A stretch of DNA of 64,000 nucleotides from Ferruginibacter paludis (lineage in GTDB: Bacteria > Bacteroidota > Bacteroidia > Chitinophagales > Chitinophagaceae), in the NCBI RefSeq assembly GCF_030409685.1, contig NZ_JAUFQJ010000001.1, positions 372,001-436,000 on the forward strand, given 5' to 3'. Below the pieces are notes generated by a model, which saw only the letters and a program-made list of their open reading frames with translations, was not told where the DNA came from and did not search any database. Below are positions 25,401 to 35,328 of this stretch, in pieces (position 1 is the stretch's first letter; every line of letters starts with the position of its first letter). The translations under genes were made by a program, and so were the position numbers.

Positions 25401-27902
25401 ATGAAAATTATAGTTGTTGGAAACGGAATGGTAAGTTACAAGTTTTGTGAAAAACTTATCGCAAAAGGAAATACAGCATCTTTTGACATTACGATATTTG
25501 GAGAAGAGATCCGGCCCGCTTACGATCGCGTTCACCTGAGTGAATTTTTTAGCGGAAAGTCAGCCGATGATCTTTTGATGGCACCGGCTTCCTGGTATGC
25601 CGAAAATAACATTATCCTTCATACCGGCGATCCTATCCAGCAGATTGACCGGTCCAATAAAACCGTTCATTCTTTTAAAGGTATTACCCAATCATACGAT
25701 GTGCTCATCCTGGCTACGGGTTCTTCCGCATTTGTTCCACCGATCCCGGGCGTTGAAAAAGATGGCGTGTTTATATACCGCACCATTGAAGACCTGGAAA
25801 TGATGACGGCTTATGCTAAAAAGGCGACAACCGGTGCGGTGATCGGAGGTGGTTTATTAGGCCTTGAAGCTGCCAAAGCAATGATTGATCTAGGAATCAC
25901 CGACACACACGTAATAGAATTTGCTCCCCGTTTAATGCCCCGCCAGATTGATGAAGCCGGCTCAAATATTTTAAAGGCCAAATTACAAACGCTTGGTTTA
26001 AAAATTCATACCAGTAAAAACACCGCTGAAATTACCGGCAATGGTTGTATTGATGGAATGCTGTTTTCAGATGATACAAAAATTGATGTGGATATGCTGG
26101 TGATATCTGCGGGAATCAAGCCAAGAGACGAACTGGCAAAACTTAGCGGCTTGGAAGTAGGCACCCGCGGCGGAATTGTAGTCAACAATAAATTACAAAC
26201 AACAGATCCATCAATTTACGCCATTGGCGAGTGCGCCTTGTTTGAAGGCATGGTGTACGGCCTGGTAGCACCGGGTTATGAAATGGCGGATGTGGTAGCA
26301 AGTAATTTAACCAATGGTGGTAAAGTGTTTGGAGCTTATGACATGAGCACCAAACTAAAACTAATTGGTGTGGACGTTGCAAGTTTTGGCGATCCTTTTG
26401 TTGCGGGCGATAATGTACGCAGCGTAGTTTTTGAAGATACCATGAAGGGTATCTACAAACGCATCAATATCACCGGTGATGGTAAACAATTGCTGGGTGG
26501 TATTTTAATTGGCGATGCGGAACAATACAATATGTTGTTGCAAACGGTAAAAAATAAAGTAGTGCTGCCGCCGAATCCCGAAGATGTTATCCTGGGGTCA
26601 AGAGGTGGTGAAAGCGATGGCGGCGCCGGCGTATTAAGCCTGCCGGATGAGGCCATTGTTTGCAGCTGCGAAAGTCTTACTAAGGGTATGATATGCAGTG
26701 CGGTAACAGAAGCTGGCTGCGAAACAATTGACGCCATAAAAAAATGCAATAAGGCCGGAACTGGCTGTGGTGGCTGTGTTCCGATGGTGAAGGATATTAT
26801 GCTGCATACCATGAAAGCGCAGGGAAAGTACGTGCGCAATGTATTGTGTGAGCATTTTAATTACAGCCGCCAGGAACTATTCGACCTGGTAAAAATTCAT
26901 GAATTAAAAACCTATGATGAAGTGTTGGATCATTTAGGCAAGGGTGATGGTTGTGAATTATGCAAACCCCCGGTAGCTTCTATTTTGGCAAGCTTATGGG
27001 GTGAAATGATTTTGAAGAAAGGCAACGACACGGCGCAGGATAGCAATGATCGTTTTTTAGCCAACATTCAAAAGGGGGGGACCTACTCCGTTGTTCCAAG
27101 AATTCCGGGGGGAGAAATTACACCCGATAAACTGATTGTGCTTGGGCAGGTAGCCAAGCAATATAATCTCTACACAAAAATTACCGGCGGCCAGCGCATC
27201 GATATGTTTGGTGCACATCTGAACGATTTACCTGCTATCTGGGAGAAGCTAATTAACGCTGGTTTCGAAAGCGGCCATGCTTATGGAAAATCGTTGCGTA
27301 CAGTAAAAAGTTGCGTGGGCAGTACCTGGTGCAGGTTTGGCTTGCACGACAGTGTGAGTTATGCCATTCGCATTGAAGAGCGTTACCGCGGACTGCGTTC
27401 GCCGCATAAAATCAAGGGCGGTGTTAGTGGCTGCATTCGTGAATGTGCTGAGGCAAAGAGTAAAGATTTTGGCATTATCGCTACCGAAAAAGGCTGGAAT
27501 TTATATGTATGCGGCAATGGCGGCAGCAAACCACAACATGCATTGTTACTTGCAACTGACCTGGATGATGAAACCTGCATCCAGTATATCGACCGCTTTT
27601 TAATGTTCTATATTAAAACTGCCGATACGTTGACAAGAACCGCAACCTGGCTAAACAAAATGGAAGGCGGCATAGATTACCTGCGCAATGTGGTAGTCAA
27701 CGACAGCCTGGGCATGTCACAGCAATGGGAAGCTGAAATGCAGGTGCTGGTAGATTGTTACAAATGCGAATGGAAAGAAGCGATTGAAAATCCGGAGATC
27801 AGAAAGCGTTTCAATCATTTTGTAAATGCGCCTGAAGTAAAAGATCCCACTGTTGTTTTTGAAGAGATGCGGGACCAGAAAAAGGTTCGTGACTGGAAAT
27901 AA
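25401..27902 (+). CDS. nirB: NADH-dependent nitrite reductase, large subunit
   Basis: Reduces nitrite to ammonium. From the ATG at 25401 (MKIIVVGNGMVSYKF) it is 833 residues. Order of domains: FAD/NAD(P) oxidoreductase (1 to about 400), BFD-like [2Fe-2S] domain with CSCES at 421 and CGGC about 30 residues later, then a sulfite-reductase-like half with siroheme/[4Fe-4S] cysteines Cys638 and Cys644 (CVGSTWC) and Cys678 and Cys682 (CIREC). The frame extends 13 codons upstream to a TTG, which is not needed. It is followed by nirD, a porin, a nitrate transporter and nitrate reductase, a clear assimilatory set. Confidence 0.96.
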   Translation: MKIIVVGNGMVSYKFCEKLIAKGNTASFDITIFGEEIRPAYDRVHLSEFFSGKSADDLLMAPASWYAENNIILHTGDPIQQIDRSNKTVHSFKGITQSYDVLILATGSSAFVPPIPGVEKDGVFIYRTIEDLEMMTAYAKKATTGAVIGGGLLGLEAAKAMIDLGITDTHVIEFAPRLMPRQIDEAGSNILKAKLQTLGLKIHTSKNTAEITGNGCIDGMLFSDDTKIDVDMLVISAGIKPRDELAKLSGLEVGTRGGIVVNNKLQTTDPSIYAIGECALFEGMVYGLVAPGYEMADVVASNLTNGGKVFGAYDMSTKLKLIGVDVASFGDPFVAGDNVRSVVFEDTMKGIYKRINITGDGKQLLGGILIGDAEQYNMLLQTVKNKVVLPPNPEDVILGSRGGESDGGAGVLSLPDEAIVCSCESLTKGMICSAVTEAGCETIDAIKKCNKAGTGCGGCVPMVKDIMLHTMKAQGKYVRNVLCEHFNYSRQELFDLVKIHELKTYDEVLDHLGKGDGCELCKPPVASILASLWGEMILKKGNDTAQDSNDRFLANIQKGGTYSVVPRIPGGEITPDKLIVLGQVAKQYNLYTKITGGQRIDMFGAHLNDLPAIWEKLINAGFESGHAYGKSLRTVKSCVGSTWCRFGLHDSVSYAIRIEERYRGLRSPHKIKGGVSGCIRECAEAKSKDFGIIATEKGWNLYVCGNGGSKPQHALLLATDLDDETCIQYIDRFLMFYIKTADTLTRTATWLNKMEGGIDYLRNVVVNDSLGMSQQWEAEMQVLVDCYKCEWKEAIENPEIRKRFNHFVNAPEVKDPTVVFEEMRDQKKVRDWK

Positions 27903-27940
27903 TCTCAAGCTCTTTTTATTAACTCATAAAAAATAAATCC

Positions 27941-28297
27941 ATGTTAGCTACAATTGAAAAAAATATTACCTGGTTTTTAGCCTGCAAAACCAATGACGTG
28001 CCAACCAACGGTGGCGTATGTGTTAAGTACAACGATGACCAGATTGCACTGTTTCATTTTGCAAGAAGAGGAGAGTGGTATGCTACGCAGAACGAGTGTC
28101 CGCACCGTCAGCAAATGGCTTTAAGCCGCGGCCTGATTGGCTCTCAAAGCGAGGAGCCAAAAGTAGCTTGCCCGTTTCATAAAAAAACATTCTCCTTAAA
28201 AACAGGCGAATGTTTAACCGGCGATGAATGCAGTATTAAAACCTATGAAGTTAAGGTGGAAGGCAACAACGTATTTATAGGCGTTGCTCAATCATGA
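27941..28297 (+). CDS. nirD: Nitrite reductase small subunit (Rieske-type)
   Basis: A 118-residue Rieske-fold protein. Unlike many NirD proteins that lost the cluster ligands, this one keeps them: Cys53 and His55 (CPH), Cys77 and His80 (CPFH), so it should bind a [2Fe-2S] cluster. It lies 38 bp after nirB. The stop overlaps a short ATG frame, noted in the findings. Confidence 0.92.
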   Translation: MLATIEKNITWFLACKTNDVPTNGGVCVKYNDDQIALFHFARRGEWYATQNECPHRQQMALSRGLIGSQSEEPKVACPFHKKTFSLKTGECLTGDECSIKTYEVKVEGNNVFIGVAQS

Positions 28298-28388
28298 TCT
28301 GCTGTATGACTATTGATAAAACAATTTTTTTCAACCTTCAAAATTCTTTCACACTTATGAAAAAATAAAAGCGAAAAAAATTAACCAC

Positions 28389-28454
28389 GATGCTTCTTTT
28401 TAAATAAGCATTTTAAAAAAAGTGGACCCGGAAGAGTCGAGTCTGTCCGGGCCC
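28389..28454 (+). other. Two stem-loops between nirD and the porin gene
   Basis: First, ATGCTT (28390-28395) pairs with AAGCAT (28406-28411) and is followed by Ts, a weak terminator. Second, GGACCCGG (28424-28431) pairs with CCGGGCCC (28447-28454) with one mismatch. They may end or attenuate nirBD transcription before the porin. Confidence 0.45.
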
Positions 28455-28502
28455 TAATTCAGAAAGGCAAGTAATCACCTTCAAAATCAAACCAAATTTA
28501 AC

Positions 28503-30029
28503 ATGAAAAAAATTATCAGGCAATTATCGGGGGCAGTACTTTTTTTCTGTCTGCTGCAACCGGTAAAGGCTCAGCTAACTGTCACGGGTCAAATCAGAAC
28601 AAGAACAGAGTTTAGAGATGGCGTTGGGACGCTAAAACCAGCAACCAACAACGCCGCCTTTTTTACATCGCAAAGAAGCAGGCTCACCTTCAATTACAAA
28701 ATGAACCATATTATATTCCAGACATCATTGCAGGACATCAGGGTTTGGGGGCAGGATGCGTCTACCATCAGCAATGCGGACGGAAGTAAATTAGGTGTGC
28801 ACGAAGCCTGGGCAGAAATTGCATTGGCGAATAAAAAGGATACTTCCTTCACACATTCTGCCGTGGATTATTTTGGCGTAAAAATCGGCCGCCAGGAATT
28901 ATTGTATGATGACAGCCGTCTACTTGGAAACCTGGACTGGCTGCAGCAGGCACGCCGCCATGATGCCATTGTATTTAAATTATTAAACAAAGGCTGGCAG
29001 GCAGATATGGGTTTTGCCTTTAACCAAAATACTGATGCCTTTAACTACAACGGCACTTTTTATACGCCGGCAAATGTATCGCCCTATGTAAAAGACAGTC
29101 GTGGTAATTTGGCAGCCACACCCGCCGCTTTTATTCCATTGAGCAATGCAGCCGGATTGAGTTCAAAGACGGGTTCTCCCTCTTTACAGGCCAATCCTTC
29201 AACCAATGGTTTGTACCAGGATTATAAAGCGATGCAATTTTTATATGTCGCCAAAACTTTCAATAAAACAAAACTTACCGGGCTGGTACTGGCGGATCAT
29301 TTCGGAAAATACATCAATGACTCTGTTAAAAATATTGCAGGCTCTGATACCGGCTATATTTACGGAAGACGCTTCAACCAGAAAGGCGTTAACAGCAGGG
29401 TTACAACCGGTATTTTATTAAACAGTATTTTAGATAAGAACAAAGCTTTTGCTTTAACAGCGGGTTTTTATTACCAGGCAGGTAAGGACAGGGATGCACA
29501 AAAAATAAGCGCCTATACTTCCACAGTCTCACTTGCCTACACAAAAAATAAATTTACCTACACTGCAGGATGGGACTATGTTTCAGGTAATGATGCTTTC
29601 TCTTCTTCCACTACCAATCATCGCTTTGATCCCTTGTATGGCACACCACATAAATTCTGGGGATTGATGGATTATTTCTATGTGGCTACCGGCTCACCTA
29701 CAGGTGGTTTAAGTAATCCTTTTGCAAAGGTTAAATACAACAGCGCAGCCAAACGCTTTACTGCCGCACTGGATTATCATTATTTCAGTCTGGCTAAGGA
29801 TCAAAAAAATACCGCTGGTACCGCCATCAATAAATACCTGGGTAGTGAGTTCGATTTGGTAACAACCTATGCGCTGAATAAGGTAACGACATTAGAATAC
29901 GGATTTAGTGTAATGGCGGCAACAAAAAGCATGGAGTATGCAAAAAATATTACGCCTAACTCAGCAAAGCTTACAGGTACGTGGACTTATTTAATGATTA
30001 CCATTAAACCTGAGTTCTTATTTAAATAA
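28503..30029 (+). CDS. Outer-membrane porin, alginate-export family
   Basis: A 508-residue beta-barrel protein with a signal peptide (about residues 1-23, ending VKAQ) and many alternating aromatic/polar strands. The start of the mature part (LTVTGQIRTRTEFRDG) resembles the alginate_exp family, broadly annotated in Bacteroidota. Because it sits between nirD and the nitrate transporter gene, it is likely the outer-membrane channel for nitrate/nitrite here and not an alginate exporter. That role is inferred from context. Confidence 0.82.
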   Translation: MKKIIRQLSGAVLFFCLLQPVKAQLTVTGQIRTRTEFRDGVGTLKPATNNAAFFTSQRSRLTFNYKMNHIIFQTSLQDIRVWGQDASTISNADGSKLGVHEAWAEIALANKKDTSFTHSAVDYFGVKIGRQELLYDDSRLLGNLDWLQQARRHDAIVFKLLNKGWQADMGFAFNQNTDAFNYNGTFYTPANVSPYVKDSRGNLAATPAAFIPLSNAAGLSSKTGSPSLQANPSTNGLYQDYKAMQFLYVAKTFNKTKLTGLVLADHFGKYINDSVKNIAGSDTGYIYGRRFNQKGVNSRVTTGILLNSILDKNKAFALTAGFYYQAGKDRDAQKISAYTSTVSLAYTKNKFTYTAGWDYVSGNDAFSSSTTNHRFDPLYGTPHKFWGLMDYFYVATGSPTGGLSNPFAKVKYNSAAKRFTAALDYHYFSLAKDQKNTAGTAINKYLGSEFDLVTTYALNKVTTLEYGFSVMAATKSMEYAKNITPNSAKLTGTWTYLMITIKPEFLFK

Positions 30030-30075
30030 CCGGTTACTGTTTAATAGAAATATTTCATCCATAAAAAATTAACAC

Positions 30076-31380
30076 ATGTCATCTATCATAAATAACCACC
30101 CACTTACCAAATTAAATGTGCTCAGTTTTAAAGGCATTCAAATGCGCACGTTTCATATTACCTGGCTAACCTTTTTCGCCTGCTTTTTTGGCTGGTTTGG
30201 ACTGGCGCCTTTAATGCCTTCCATCCGTGCTGACCTGGGCCTAAGCAAAGGGCAGGTAGGTAACACCATTATTGCGGCAGTATCTGCCACCATATTTGCC
30301 CGCTTGCTGATTGGTAAATTATGCGATAGCTGGGGACCAAGAAAAACGTACACAGCTTTGTTATTGATCGGCGCTTTCCCGGTGATGTTGGTGGGACTGG
30401 CGCATAGCTATACTTCATTTCTTTTATTTCGTTTAGCCATTGGTGTTATCGGTGCTTCTTTTGTTATTACACAGTTTCATACTTCAGTAATGTTTGCACC
30501 AAACATTAAAGGCACGGCCAATGCAGTTGCAGGCGGCTGGGGTAATTTGGGTGGTGGTATTACCAATATGCTGATGCCCGTAATATTCGCTACTATCGTG
30601 GGTTTTGGCTACACAAAGGCAGAGGCATGGCGCTACGCAATGATCATTCCGGGTGTGATGTTACTGATCATGGCGTTTGTATATTTTAAGTTTACAAAAG
30701 ACACGCCTGAAGGAAATTATGAAGACATCAATCGTGTAAAAAAAGCATCTGGCAAAACAGACTGGAGCATTTTAAGCGACTGGCGTGTGTGGAGTTTGGC
30801 ATTGGCTTACTCCGTTTGTTTTGGTATGGAAATTACATTTGATGGCGTGGCTGCATTGCACTTTACTGATACCTTTAAATTGAGCCAGGGTTCAGCAGGT
30901 TTTTGGGCAGGGGCTTTTGGTTTCATGAATATTTTCGCCAGGGCGCTGGGTGGTATTTCTGCCGATAAAGTGGGTAAGAAATATGGTATGAAGGGTAAGG
31001 GAATTTTACTGGCGATCATGTTATTGCTGGAAGGTTGCGGCATCATTCTTTTTGCCAAAGCAGGTTCTTTGCCGATGGCAATTGTGAGCATGATTTCATT
31101 TGCTTTGTTTCTTAAAATGGCCAACGGAGCCACCTATGCGATCACACCCTTTGTGAACGAAAAAAATGTTGGTATGGTAAGCGGTATTGTAGGTGCCGGC
31201 GGTAACGTGGGCGGTATGTTGTTTGGCTTTTTGTTTAAATCATCTACCATTACTTACCTCGAAGCATTTCAATACATCGGCTTTGCCGTAATCGGTGTTT
31301 CATTGATTGTACTGGTTACAAAATTTGCGGTTACAGAAAAAGTAGTTGAGGTGAGTGCTGCGGAATTGCAAACAGTTTAA
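30076..31380 (+). CDS. narK: Nitrate/nitrite transporter, MFS NarK/NasA family
   Basis: A 434-residue, 12-helix major facilitator protein. It has the nitrate-signature glycine-rich segments GGWGNLGGGITN and GAGGNVGGMLFGF, plus conserved arginines in the second and eighth helices (FARLLIG and FARALGG). It should carry nitrate (and possibly nitrite) across the inner membrane to the cytoplasmic reductase encoded downstream. Confidence 0.93.
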   Translation: MSSIINNHPLTKLNVLSFKGIQMRTFHITWLTFFACFFGWFGLAPLMPSIRADLGLSKGQVGNTIIAAVSATIFARLLIGKLCDSWGPRKTYTALLLIGAFPVMLVGLAHSYTSFLLFRLAIGVIGASFVITQFHTSVMFAPNIKGTANAVAGGWGNLGGGITNMLMPVIFATIVGFGYTKAEAWRYAMIIPGVMLLIMAFVYFKFTKDTPEGNYEDINRVKKASGKTDWSILSDWRVWSLALAYSVCFGMEITFDGVAALHFTDTFKLSQGSAGFWAGAFGFMNIFARALGGISADKVGKKYGMKGKGILLAIMLLLEGCGIILFAKAGSLPMAIVSMISFALFLKMANGATYAITPFVNEKNVGMVSGIVGAGGNVGGMLFGFLFKSSTITYLEAFQYIGFAVIGVSLIVLVTKFAVTEKVVEVSAAELQTV

Positions 31381-31382
31381 AA

Positions 31383-31406
31383 ATGTCTGATGTCTGATTT
31401 TTTATG
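31383..31406. repeat. TGTCTGATTTT repeat after narK
   Basis: A tandem ATGTCTG/ATGTCTGATTTTTT copy begins two bases after the narK stop, as the copy at 13725 does at the hemH stop. Confidence 0.6.
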
Positions 31407-31444
31407 ATTACTACTGTAATGAGAAGAAGAGAGGTCAAAGTATT

Positions 31445-31463
31445 TTGCTGGTGTTACCAGCAA
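31445..31463 (+). other. Stem-loop in the nitrate reductase leader
   Basis: TTGCTGG and CCAGCAA pair perfectly around a TGTTA loop, without a T-run. The stem overlaps a short frame (31419-31478) described in the findings. Confidence 0.45.
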
Positions 31464-31532
31464 GAGAAAATCGCTTAGGTGTAGACATTCCGAAGCTGCT
31501 GTAACATAAGCAAGCTCAGCAAAGCGATACTG

Positions 31533-31553
31533 CACAAGAGTGCGACGCCAATG
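31533..31553 (+). repeat. GCGACGC-type dispersed repeat, copy 3
   Basis: Reads CACAAGAGTGCGACGCCAAT in the narK-nitrate reductase spacer and is followed by GTTCGG. Confidence 0.6.
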
Positions 31554-31635
31554 AAGCTAAATAGTAATTCAAACGTTCGGTAAAAAAATAACCTTCAAAA
31601 AGTTGACTAACAAAGAAAATAATACGCTCCAAATT

Positions 31636-31658
31636 ACCTCCCTTCAGGGGATGGGGGC
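31636..31658. repeat. GC-rich dispersed repeat, copy 5, at the nitrate reductase start
   Basis: CCTCCCTTCAGGGGATGGGG spans the likely ATG start (31654) of the nitrate reductase gene, so the repeat supplies the start codon or the first codons. Confidence 0.65.
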
Positions 31659-34600
31659 ATCACTTCCGGCGGTTGGCAAAACCACCTGCTGCTATTGCGG
31701 TGTGGGATGCGGTATTGTTGTTAGCAAAGACGTACAGGGACGTATACAGGTTGAAGGCGATAAGGATCATCCAGTGAATAAAGGCATGTTGTGCAGCAAG
31801 GGTATGAACCTGCATTATACCGTCATGGATAAAAGTGACCGCTTGCTGTACCCTGAAATGCGCTATGGCCGTAACCAGCCAAGGCAAAGGGTTTCGTGGG
31901 ATACAGCCTTGGAAAGAACGGCTGCGGTGTTTAAAACTATCATCGATAAATACGGTCCGGATGCGGTGGCATTTTATGCTTCGGGCCAATGTTTAACAGA
32001 GGAATATTATGTGGTTAATAAACTGATAAAAGGTTTTATTGGCAGCAATAATATTGATACCAACAGTCGCCTGTGTATGAGCAGTGCAGTGGTGGGTTAT
32101 AAAATGAGTTTGGGTGAAGACAGTGTGCCCGTGAGTTATGATGACATAGAATTGTGTGATGTAATTTTTGTTGCGGGTGCAAACCCGGCCTGGTGTCACC
32201 CGATTTTATGGAGAAGGGTGGAAGCTGCAAGAGAAAGAAATCCGAATCTGAAAATAATTGTGAGTGACCCACGCAAAACACAGACCTGTGCTATTGCCAA
32301 CGTGCATTTACAATTAAATCCCGGAACAGATATAACGTTGCACCATGCCATTGGTCGCTGCCTGATAGAAAACGACATGGTTGATTTTGATTTCATCAGC
32401 GACCATACCGATGGTTTTGATGTGTACACTAAAACTGTTTTTGAAAGAAGCATTGAAGAAGCAGCAGCAATTTGTGGCGTGGAAGCATCGGCTATCCGGG
32501 AGGCTGCCGGCTACATCGGCAACGCAAAAGGTTTTATTACCATGTGGACGATGGGGTTGAACCAAAGCGTGGTGGGCGTGAATAAAAATTTATCACTAAT
32601 CAATTTAAATTTAATAACAGGCCATATTGGAAAGCCAGGCTCAGGGCCGTTTTCATTGACCGGTCAGCCCAACGCAATGGGTGGCCGTGAGGTTGGTGGG
32701 TTATCTAATTTGTTACCGGCACATAGAAATTTGGCCAGCGAAACGGATAGAAATGAAGTAGAAAAATTCTGGCAGATACCGTTGGGTACCATTCAATCCA
32801 AACCTGGTTTAACAGCTACTGAAATGTTTGCTGCATTGAATGACGGTAAATTAAAAGCCATCTGGATTTTGTGTACCAATCCTTTAATCAGTCTGCCGGA
32901 TGTGCGCATAGCGGAGGAGGGATTAAAGAAAGCAAAATTTGTGGTGGTACAGGATGTAAGCAACAAAGTAGAAACATTGCCTTACGCAGATGTTGTATTG
33001 CCTGCGGCAGCATGGTCGGAGAAAGAAGGTACCATGACCAATGCCGGCAGGTATATTTCGCACTTGGGTAAGATTACGGAAGCGCCGGGTGAAGCATTGC
33101 CGGATGCAGAGATCATTTGCCGCTTTGCACAAAAGATGGGCTTTAGTGGATTTGATTATAAAAGTGCGGCGGAAATTTTTACCGAGCATGCAGCCTTAAC
33201 CGAAGGAACTAATATTGACATCAGTGGTTTGAATTACGCTATTTTAAAAACGCAGCGTTCCGTTCAATGGCCCTTTACAAAACAGACGGGTGCGTTTGGA
33301 ACCGCCAGGTTATTTACAGATCACCAGTTTTATACACCTTCAAAAAAAGCCACCATTCATTCTTTTGGAGACGCTAATAAATCGGAACCGTTAACTGCAG
33401 AACATCCATTAATCCTTACCACCGGCCGCATCCGCGACCAATGGCATACGAGGAGCAAGACCGGGAAAGTGAATAAATTAAACCAGCACATCAAAGAAAG
33501 TTTTTTGGAAATCAATCCGGCTGATGCAGCGGTGAGAAAAATCAAGGAGGGTGATTTGGTAGAGGTGATTAATCACCGGGGTAATGTAAGGGTAAAAGCA
33601 AAACTGACAGATGATATCAAAGCAGGTGTTTGTTTTTTACCCATGCATTGGGGAAAGATTTTAAACAGTGATTTAAACCGGGCCAATAATTTAACCAACA
33701 ACCTGGTTGATCTGCAATCAAAAGAACCTGATTTCAAATTTGCTGCGGTGCAAGTGGCTTTACATAAAAAACCGATACAAAAAATTGTTGTAATTGGCGC
33801 TGGTGCAGGTGCCTGTGGTTTTGTAAAAAGTTACCGGACTTTAAATATTGAGGATGAGATAAAGGTATTCAGTAAAGAAAATTTTCCTTTTTATAACAGG
33901 GTGATGTTGCCGGATTATATCAGTGGTGCACAGAAATGGGCGCAGCTGGTAAAGATGACAGACAGGGAAGAACGCACTTTTAATATCCAATTATACCGCG
34001 GCGTAAGCATTGAGCAGGTTGACCGGGAACATAAAACAGTAATCGATAGTACAGGTGTTGTTCATGAGTATGATGTGTTGTTGATGGCAACAGGAAGTCG
34101 TGCTGCGATGTTAAGAGATGTGCCGGATATGAAAGGCATATTCACCATGCGCAGCAGGGTAGATGCGGATAATTTCAGACATCATGTGGATGCAGCCAAA
34201 GGAAAAGTACTGATTGTCGGCGGTGGTTTGCTGGGCATTGAGTTAGCTGCTTCATTAAGGGAGGTAGGCGTGGAAGTTACCATCGTACAACGTATCAGCA
34301 GGTTAATGGACCGGCAATTGGATCCATTGGGCAGCCAGTTATTGCACGAAGAATTATTAAGCAAGAATGTAGACATTTATTACAATGATGAGATAGAACG
34401 TTTTTACGGTAATGGAAAAGTGACCGGCGTTCAACTGAAAAGTGGTTTAACGATCAATTGCCAGGCCATTGTTATTGCTGTGGGAACAGTGCCCAATATT
34501 GAACTCGCCAAAGCCTGCGGCCTGCAAAGCAAACGCGGCGTGGAAGTAAATGAATACCTGCAAACCAGCGACCCGTCTATATTTGCTGTGGGTGAGATTG

Positions 34601-35211
34601 CGGAGTTCAAGGGTTTTTTGTACGGCATTACGGCAGCGGCTGAACAACAGGCAGAGATTGTAGCCCGTTATTTAAGCGGTGATATTTCAAAATATTATGA
34701 AGGTTCGTTGCTGATGAATATTTTGAAAATGCATGGTACTGATTTGGTTTCGATGGGACTGGCGGAGTGCCCGGATGATCCGGCTTATGAAGAAGTCGTT
34801 TTTATCGACAAGGCCAAGCGTTATTATAAAAAATGCATCATTCACAATGACCGCCTGGTTGGCGCTATTCTAATTGGCGATAAAACAGAATTTTTAGAAT
34901 ATCGCGACCTGATACAAAACAAAATGGAGCTGAGTGAAAAGCGGCTGCAGTTGTTACGATCTGGCAATAAAGCGGAGCCGGTAATTGGTAAACTGGTGTG
35001 CAGTTGCGGCAATGTGGGTGAAGGCAATATTGTTAATAAAATAAGGGAAGGTTGCACCCAGTTAAAAACATTATGCGAAGCAAGCGGTGCAGGTATGGGT
35101 TGTGGCAGTTGCCGGCCCGAAGTGCAGGCGATACTGGATAAGGCGATGCTGCCTGTAGTGGATAAAGAAATTAAAATTGTTCCTGCGGTTTTGATTGCGG
35201 CGGCGGTGTAA
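31654..35211 (+). CDS. nasA: Assimilatory nitrate reductase fused to its NAD(P)H flavoprotein and a BFD-like domain
   Basis: A very long single-chain nitrate reductase, 1185 residues from the ATG at 31654 (1202 from a TTG at 31603). Order: [4Fe-4S] motif CCYCGVGC with the fourth ligand in GMLCSKG; molybdopterin oxidoreductase and dinucleotide-binding domains (to about 33770), including RLCMSSAV, GANPAWCHP and LTTGRIRDQWHTRSKTG; a pyridine nucleotide-disulfide reductase-like FAD/NAD domain from IVVIGAGAGACG onwards (about 33780-34900), similar to the front of NirB; and a C-terminal BFD-like [2Fe-2S] domain (CSCGN, CGSC). Other assimilatory systems use separate catalytic and flavoprotein subunits; here both seem joined. 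The start lies in a GC-rich repeat, so the exact N-terminus is uncertain. Confidence 0.92.
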   Translation, partial: GASLPAVGKTTCCYCGVGCGIVVSKDVQGRIQVEGDKDHPVNKGMLCSKGMNLHYTVMDKSDRLLYPEMRYGRNQPRQRVSWDTALERTAAVFKTIIDKYGPDAVAFYASGQCLTEEYYVVNKLIKGFIGSNNIDTNSRLCMSSAVVGYKMSLGEDSVPVSYDDIELCDVIFVAGANPAWCHPILWRRVEAARERNPNLKIIVSDPRKTQTCAIANVHLQLNPGTDITLHHAIGRCLIENDMVDFDFISDHTDGFDVYTKTVFERSIEEAAAICGVEASAIREAAGYIGNAKGFITMWTMGLNQSVVGVNKNLSLINLNLITGHIGKPGSGPFSLTGQPNAMGGREVGGLSNLLPAHRNLASETDRNEVEKFWQIPLGTIQSKPGLTATEMFAALNDGKLKAIWILCTNPLISLPDVRIAEEGLKKAKFVVVQDVSNKVETLPYADVVLPAAAWSEKEGTMTNAGRYISHLGKITEAPGEALPDAEIICRFAQKMGFSGFDYKSAAEIFTEHAALTEGTNIDISGLNYAILKTQRSVQWPFTKQTGAFGTARLFTDHQFYTPSKKATIHSFGDANKSEPLTAEHPLILTTGRIRDQWHTRSKTGKVNKLNQHIKESFLEINPADAAVRKIKEGDLVEVINHRGNVRVKAKLTDDIKAGVCFLPMHWGKILNSDLNRANNLTNNLVDLQSKEPDFKFAAVQVALHKKPIQKIVVIGAGAGACGFVKSYRTLNIEDEIKVFSKENFPFYNRVMLPDYISGAQKWAQLVKMTDREERTFNIQLYRGVSIEQVDREHKTVIDSTGVVHEYDVLLMATGSRAAMLRDVPDMKGIFTMRSRVDADNFRHHVDAAKGKVLIVGGGLLGIELAASLREVGVEVTIVQRISRLMDRQLDPLGSQLLHEELLSKNVDIYYNDEIERFYGNGKVTGVQLKSGLTINCQAIVIAVGTVPNIELAKACGLQSKRGVEVNEYLQTSDPSIFAVGEIAEFKGFLYGITAAAEQQAEIVARYLSGDISKYYEGSLLMNILKMHGTDLVSMGLAECPDDPAYEEVVFIDKAKRYYKKCIIHNDRLVGAILIGDKTEFLEYRDLIQNKMELSEKRLQLLRSGNKAEPVIGKLVCSCGNVGEGNIVNKIREGCTQLKTLCEASGAGMGCGSCRPEVQAILDKAMLPVVDKEIKIVPAVLIAAAV

Positions 35212-35328
35212 GTCAAAGGGTAGTCACAGAACCACGTCGGGGTTGGGGAGATAGTTAAAATAACGAGTTACCTTATAGGGCGGATGACAAACTAAATGCG
35301 TAATTAGTATACTCATAAAAACAAAACC

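Noticed and set aside
28294..28368. Short frame overlapping the nirD stop, beginning MICCMTIDK
   Set aside because: It has two Cys codons and an ATGA overlap with nirD, but no promoter of its own, and the downstream gene is a porin unrelated to cysteine. Most likely chance.
31481..31486. GTAGAC near the nitrate reductase as a fifth sulfur-type site
   Set aside because: The left half-site GTC is missing at the required 19-bp spacing.
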